The position numbers and the translations under genes are program-made. This document shows positions 61,856-64,000 of a stretch of DNA of 64,000 bases, one piece after another; position 1 is the stretch's first letter, and every line of letters starts with the position of its first letter. Below the pieces are notes generated by a model. That model had not been told where the DNA came from and searched no databases. It saw only the letters and a list, made by a program, of their open reading frames with translations. The stretch spans positions 205,914,679 to 205,978,678 of the forward strand of contig JBOZIK010000001.1 in NCBI GenBank assembly GCA_051453625.1, read 5' to 3'. Origin of the DNA: Welwitschia mirabilis (lineage: Eukaryota > Gnetophyta > Gnetopsida > Welwitschiales).

Positions 61856-63063
61856 TGTAAATAGGTGTTCATATCTAGCTTTTATAATTTATAAATTAAG
61901 GTCCTCATTATAGTATAATTTTAATGTTAGTCTTTCCATATGAATAAATTGAGGTAAAAACTAAATAGTAATGATAGAAAATTTTGTACCTTGTAAGGAT
62001 TCCAGACAAGTCAAAAATTAAGAGTGAAATGAGATGAACTTAAACGGTGAAGTAGGGAAATGAGCTAACTCCAAAGTTCTAACTTGAATATCCAATAGAA
62101 AAACATGTACTCTAATAATCTACTATAAATTCCTAAAATAAATCTTATATTCCTAATTCTTTACTATTTAAATCATACTATCATAATCTCATTCCTCACA
62201 TAATAGTTGGTGAATTTCTTAGTCACTTTTCTCTTTCATAGCCTAGTATAATCATGGAAATTAGGAATGAAAATGAACAAAATTTATAAATAAGATGATT
62301 ATAATTAAGAACTAAACTCAAGAAAATCACTTGATAAATAAAAATACTTAATTATGTATTTCCATTTAAGCATTAAAAATATAATGTTAATTGTAAATCA
62401 GAATCAAGGATAAGAAACTACTATTTTATGAAAAGTAAGAATTAAGTTATCTTAATGAAAAAAAGTAAAGCTCATGTCAATTCATCAAATATAACCTTGA
62501 AGCTAATACACTCTCAGAGGAGGAGCTTAGAAAGACATTTTAATAGTTAACACTTTAAGTTTTTAACTATTTTCACAAGCCAATAATCGTTTCTAAGTAA
62601 GAGTGCTTAGCCATTTTTATAGATGAAAATAAGGCTATGGTTAATCGATTAGGTTGTTACAATTTAGGGTTTTATAATTAGAAATTTAACATTTTTGTAG
62701 AAACATATTTTGTTAAAGTTTATTACTATAACTAGCTAACCCCATAAGTAAAAATTGATTAGTTACCTAAGATGACTTCAGAACACAGATTTTAAGGTAC
62801 TTTGCTACCAAAAAATAGTAGTGCTAATGACTTGGATGGTAGCACTAGCATTTTTAGCTATAATGCTTTCAAATTTTAATATGTTATTTAGAATAAAGAA
62901 AATTACTTAAAATTATCACAAGGAGATGCATAAGTTTATAAATTATGCTTAAAATGGAAGAAGACATAATTTTATGATAAAATAGATATTTTAATGTGTT
63001 TTCCTAAGATAAATTAATTAAATATACTTGGTATAGATCTAATTTTTACATGTTAACACACCA
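61856..63063 (-). repeat. right LTR of small element
   Basis: Starts tgtaaataggtgttc after the degraded primer site and ends tgttaacacacca. Second copy of 59935-61139. Confidence 0.75.
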
Positions 63064-63135
63064 TCTAACTAAACTTTCAATAGACTCTTAGGAAAAAGCA
63101 TGAAAAAAATGATTTAACATTGAAAAGTAAAAAAT

Positions 63136-63145
63136 AAAAATACTT
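63136..63145. repeat. SINE target-site duplication, left
   Basis: aaaaatactt, identical to 63412-63421. Confidence 0.9.
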
Positions 63146-63411
63146 GTCAATAACTACTTACCAGAGTGGTAAGGTAACAAACACATGGATCCATAGGTCC
63201 AAAGTTCAAATCCTAGCAGGGCCATGGAATACAAACATAACAGATTCCATAAGTCTAGGTGCCACTAGGCATTTGTGTGGCACAAAATTACCTATCTGTT
63301 ATCAATAGGAAATACAAATAGCTTAGATTCTGTAAGCCCAAGCACCACTAGGCAGTTGTGTGGTGCAAATTTACCTACCCACTATCTCTTCAAAAAAAAA
63401 AAAAAGAATAG
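63146..63411 (+). mobile_element. tRNA-derived SINE
   Basis: 266 bp between perfect 10-bp target duplications aaaaatactt (63136-63145 and 63412-63421). An A-box-like agagtggtaaggtaac (63163-63178) and a B box agttcaaatcct (63203-63214) are spaced as in a tRNA gene. The tail is A-rich (63392-63405, then gaatag). The 3' body is a tandem pair: the segment with gccactaggcatttgtgtgg (from about 63260) recurs as accactaggcagttgtgtgg (from about 63342). All hallmarks of a pol III-transcribed SINE mobilised by a LINE are present. Confidence 0.93.
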
Positions 63412-63421
63412 AAAAATACTT
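63412..63421. repeat. SINE target-site duplication, right
   Basis: aaaaatactt, identical to 63136-63145, directly after the A-rich tail. Confidence 0.9.
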
Positions 63422-63462
63422 AAATATGATAATGATACAAGTTTAAAAAAGATTTTAACCAT

Positions 63463-64000
63463 TACTACAAGAATTCTATGCTTTTAAGGAGTTTATTAGA
63501 ATGAATTCCATAAGTAAAGGGGTTTTTAAGGTGTGTTTTTTTTTGAATAAATTCCTTAAAAGCATTTGTAATAAAGTTTCTAAGGAGTTTATGACAAAGC
63601 GCCTTAAAAATAAGTGGGATTCTGATTTGTTAAGGCATTTAATAAAAAAACACATTAAAAACCAACCAAAAAAATACTAAAACAAATGAGATAAAGTATT
63701 CGTGGTTTTTATAACAAATTTTTTAAGGCATTTATGAAAAAATGCCTTAAAAATAAGTAGGATTTTGATTCGTTAAGGCATTTAACAAACATTGCCTTAA
63801 AATCCAACAAAAAAAGGATACTAAAAAGATGAGGTAAAACATTTGCATTAAAACACAAAATGATATTACCATCATGCCCTCTTGTGGCCTTAATGTTTAT
63901 GCCCTTGAGTCATCTTACTACTTTATTGATTTCTTTTCTATCCATAGATCATCTACTCTATTATCTTCTGCACAATTTCTGATTTTCATTGAAAAACTTT
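63463..64000 (+). mobile_element. CACTA-like (En/Spm) transposon terminus
   Basis: tactacaagaa at 63463 is one base from the plant CACTA terminal CACTACAAGAA. It is followed to about 63815 by subterminal repeats of ttaaggcattta and aatgccttaaaa in both orientations, some forming hairpins (63734-63760). This layout is typical of CACTA ends, whose transposase binds such repeats. The element runs off the window, so the other end, the 3-bp target duplication and any transposase gene cannot be seen. A MITE derivative is possible. Confidence 0.65.

Larger units (their letters stand above)
59935..63063 (-). mobile_element. small non-autonomous LTR element
   Basis: Two direct repeats of about 1.2 kb flank about 720 bp. 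Next to the right repeat, plus-strand tctctaatcctat (61843-61855) followed by TGTAAATAGG is a degraded primer site plus LTR start, so the element probably reads leftward. The inside has no pol. Its main feature is a Lys/Glu-rich reading frame on the minus strand (61430-61600). No convincing polypurine tract or matching target duplication was found, so the outer borders are uncertain by about ten bases. Confidence 0.65.

Noticed and set aside
1-64000. CRISPR arrays, bacterial operons, viral or toxin genes
   Set aside because: No regularly spaced short repeats and no such genes were seen. The tandem repeats found are minisatellites inside plant retrotransposons.

Overview
The window is nuclear DNA from a seed plant, almost certainly a flowering plant. 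It is very AT-rich and has no bacterial gene organisation. It carries plant-type Ty1/copia and Ty3/gypsy retrotransposons with an initiator-Met-tRNA primer site, a tRNA-derived SINE and the end of a CACTA transposon. I found no intact protein-coding gene. The only hint of a host gene is at the extreme left: a possible 148-bp minus-strand exon (77-224) and a possible 5' leader with a telo-box (about 1049-1220), separated by 628 undetermined bases.

Layout: 1-1792 is possible host gene sequence and its upstream DNA. 1806-2503 is a decayed plus-strand copia RNase H fragment. 2504-27859 is a minus-strand Ty3-type array, LTR1 - internal A - LTR2 - internal A' - LTR3. Internals A and A' are the same roughly 6.5-7 kb sequence with no recognisable gag or pol, so these look like large non-autonomous (LARD-like) elements. 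A' is interrupted by a 7.04-kb copia element (14038-21080, minus strand) whose empty site is preserved in the sister copies. 27960-33263 holds a plus-strand chromovirus-like pol pseudogene. 33264-51302 is a second array: a B-type LTR, internal B, a B-type LTR, internal C (homologous to A), and a deleted A-type LTR. 51303-53950 is the 3' part of a plus-strand copia-type element with a PF20167-like ORF, polypurine tract and LTR. 53951-59934 is a minus-strand Athila/Tat-like pol pseudogene with degenerate flanks. 59935-63063 is a small LTR element (1.2-kb LTRs around about 0.7 kb). 63146-63411 is a SINE with 10-bp target duplications. 63463 to the window end is the start of a CACTA-like element.

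The intact coding elements that would mobilise the non-autonomous families are not here; every pol seen is broken by stops, frameshifts or lost catalytic residues. Several runs of N show assembly problems when compared with paralogous copies. All similarities were judged by eye; no alignment or database search was run.
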